A DNA stretch of 59,154 nucleotides from Pseudomonas sp. NFACC02 (GTDB taxonomy: Bacteria; Pseudomonadota; Gammaproteobacteria; Pseudomonadales; Pseudomonadaceae), in the NCBI RefSeq assembly GCF_900110765.1, contig NZ_FOEO01000022.1, forward strand, positions 21,399 to 80,552. The letters run 5' to 3'. The notes under the pieces were generated by a model that worked only from the letters and a program-made list of their open reading frames with translations, was not told the DNA's origin and did no database searches. This document shows positions 59,081 through 59,154 of this stretch, one piece after another. The translations under genes were made by a program, and so were the position numbers. Each line of letters begins with the position of its first letter. Positions within the stretch are counted from its first letter, which is position 1.

Positions 59081-59154
59081 CACTAGTGTCCGGTAAATAT
59101 GTTTCATAGTTGAAGGCTGCCCTGAGCAGCCTTCAACTGATCCTGTTCCTGTCG
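59081..59154. mobile_element. Possible left end of an insertion sequence
   Basis: The sequence changes character at CACTAGTGTCCGG and contains a perfect 13-pair hairpin (AGTTGAAGGCTGC/GCAGCCTTCAACT, 59108-59138). Some insertion sequences start with GTGTCCGG-like ends and carry a hairpin near the end to block outside transcription. No transposase is visible before the window ends. Confidence 0.35.

Overview
The window is chromosomal DNA of a Pseudomonas, most likely from the fluorescens or syringae side of the genus. The evidence is the gene set (oprI, oprF-sigX-cmpX-crfX-cmaX, rmf, crfX, a nasS/nasT pair, an acnD/prpF methylcitrate cluster), the GC-rich codon use, and many copies of Pseudomonas-type REP elements with the core GTAGGAGCGCGCTTGCCCGCGA. 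Much of the order follows blocks I know from P. aeruginosa (PA2853-PA2859, PA1750-PA1777, PA1782-PA1786, PA3048-PA3050), joined differently and with genes gained or lost.

Layout. Positions 1-750 hold intergenic repeats. 0.75-8.7 kb is accessory: two overlapping LysR regulators, a glutathione S-transferase, a three-domain flavin/iron-sulfur oxidoreductase, a class A beta-lactamase, a PRISE-type reductase and a DUF2938 membrane protein. 8.9-11.1 kb is a TonB-dependent siderophore receptor with a Fur-box-like site. 11.1-18.7 kb is envelope and housekeeping: greB, the ybbP/ybbA ABC pair, tesA, an L,D-transpeptidase facing oprI, and a small acetyltransferase. 18.8-27.1 kb is metabolism: DAHP synthase, a thioredoxin-like protein, a PanE-like reductase, a 5'-nucleotidase, a Usp protein, cysB, cysH, thrH and pabB. 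27.2-30.3 kb is a three-gene envelope cluster of an ATP-grasp ligase, a cysteine-free transglutaminase-like 7TM protein and a secreted retropepsin-like protein.

30.5-37.6 kb is the 2-methylcitrate operon (gntR-prpB-prpC-acnD-prpF, no prpD) with a perfect palindromic operator and a REP pair after prpB, prpC and prpF. 37.6-41.1 kb holds ppsR and ppsA. 41.2-47.0 kb is an esterase, rraA, cmaX, crfX, cmpX, sigX and oprF. 47.1-52.3 kb on the minus strand is nitrate sensing and transport: nasS-nasT, then nasA and a phosphatase-kinase fusion. 52.4-59.1 kb is pyrD, rmf, rlmKL and a CHASE/PAS/GGDEF diguanylate cyclase, followed by a repeat and what may be the edge of an insertion sequence.

The clearest unannotated structure is in the nitrate locus. 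Two separate leaders, before nasS and before nasA, each carry a sigma-54 promoter (GG-N10-GC), then two hairpins whose six-base loops have A at position 1 and G at position 4 (the RNA signature bound by ANTAR proteins such as NasT), then an intrinsic terminator whose 5' arm overlaps the second hairpin. This predicts that NasT controls both its own operon and nasA by antitermination, with NasS as nitrate sensor. The genes that usually follow in P. aeruginosa (nirBD, nasC, cobA) are absent between the kinase and oprF. I saw no tRNA, rRNA or CRISPR array.
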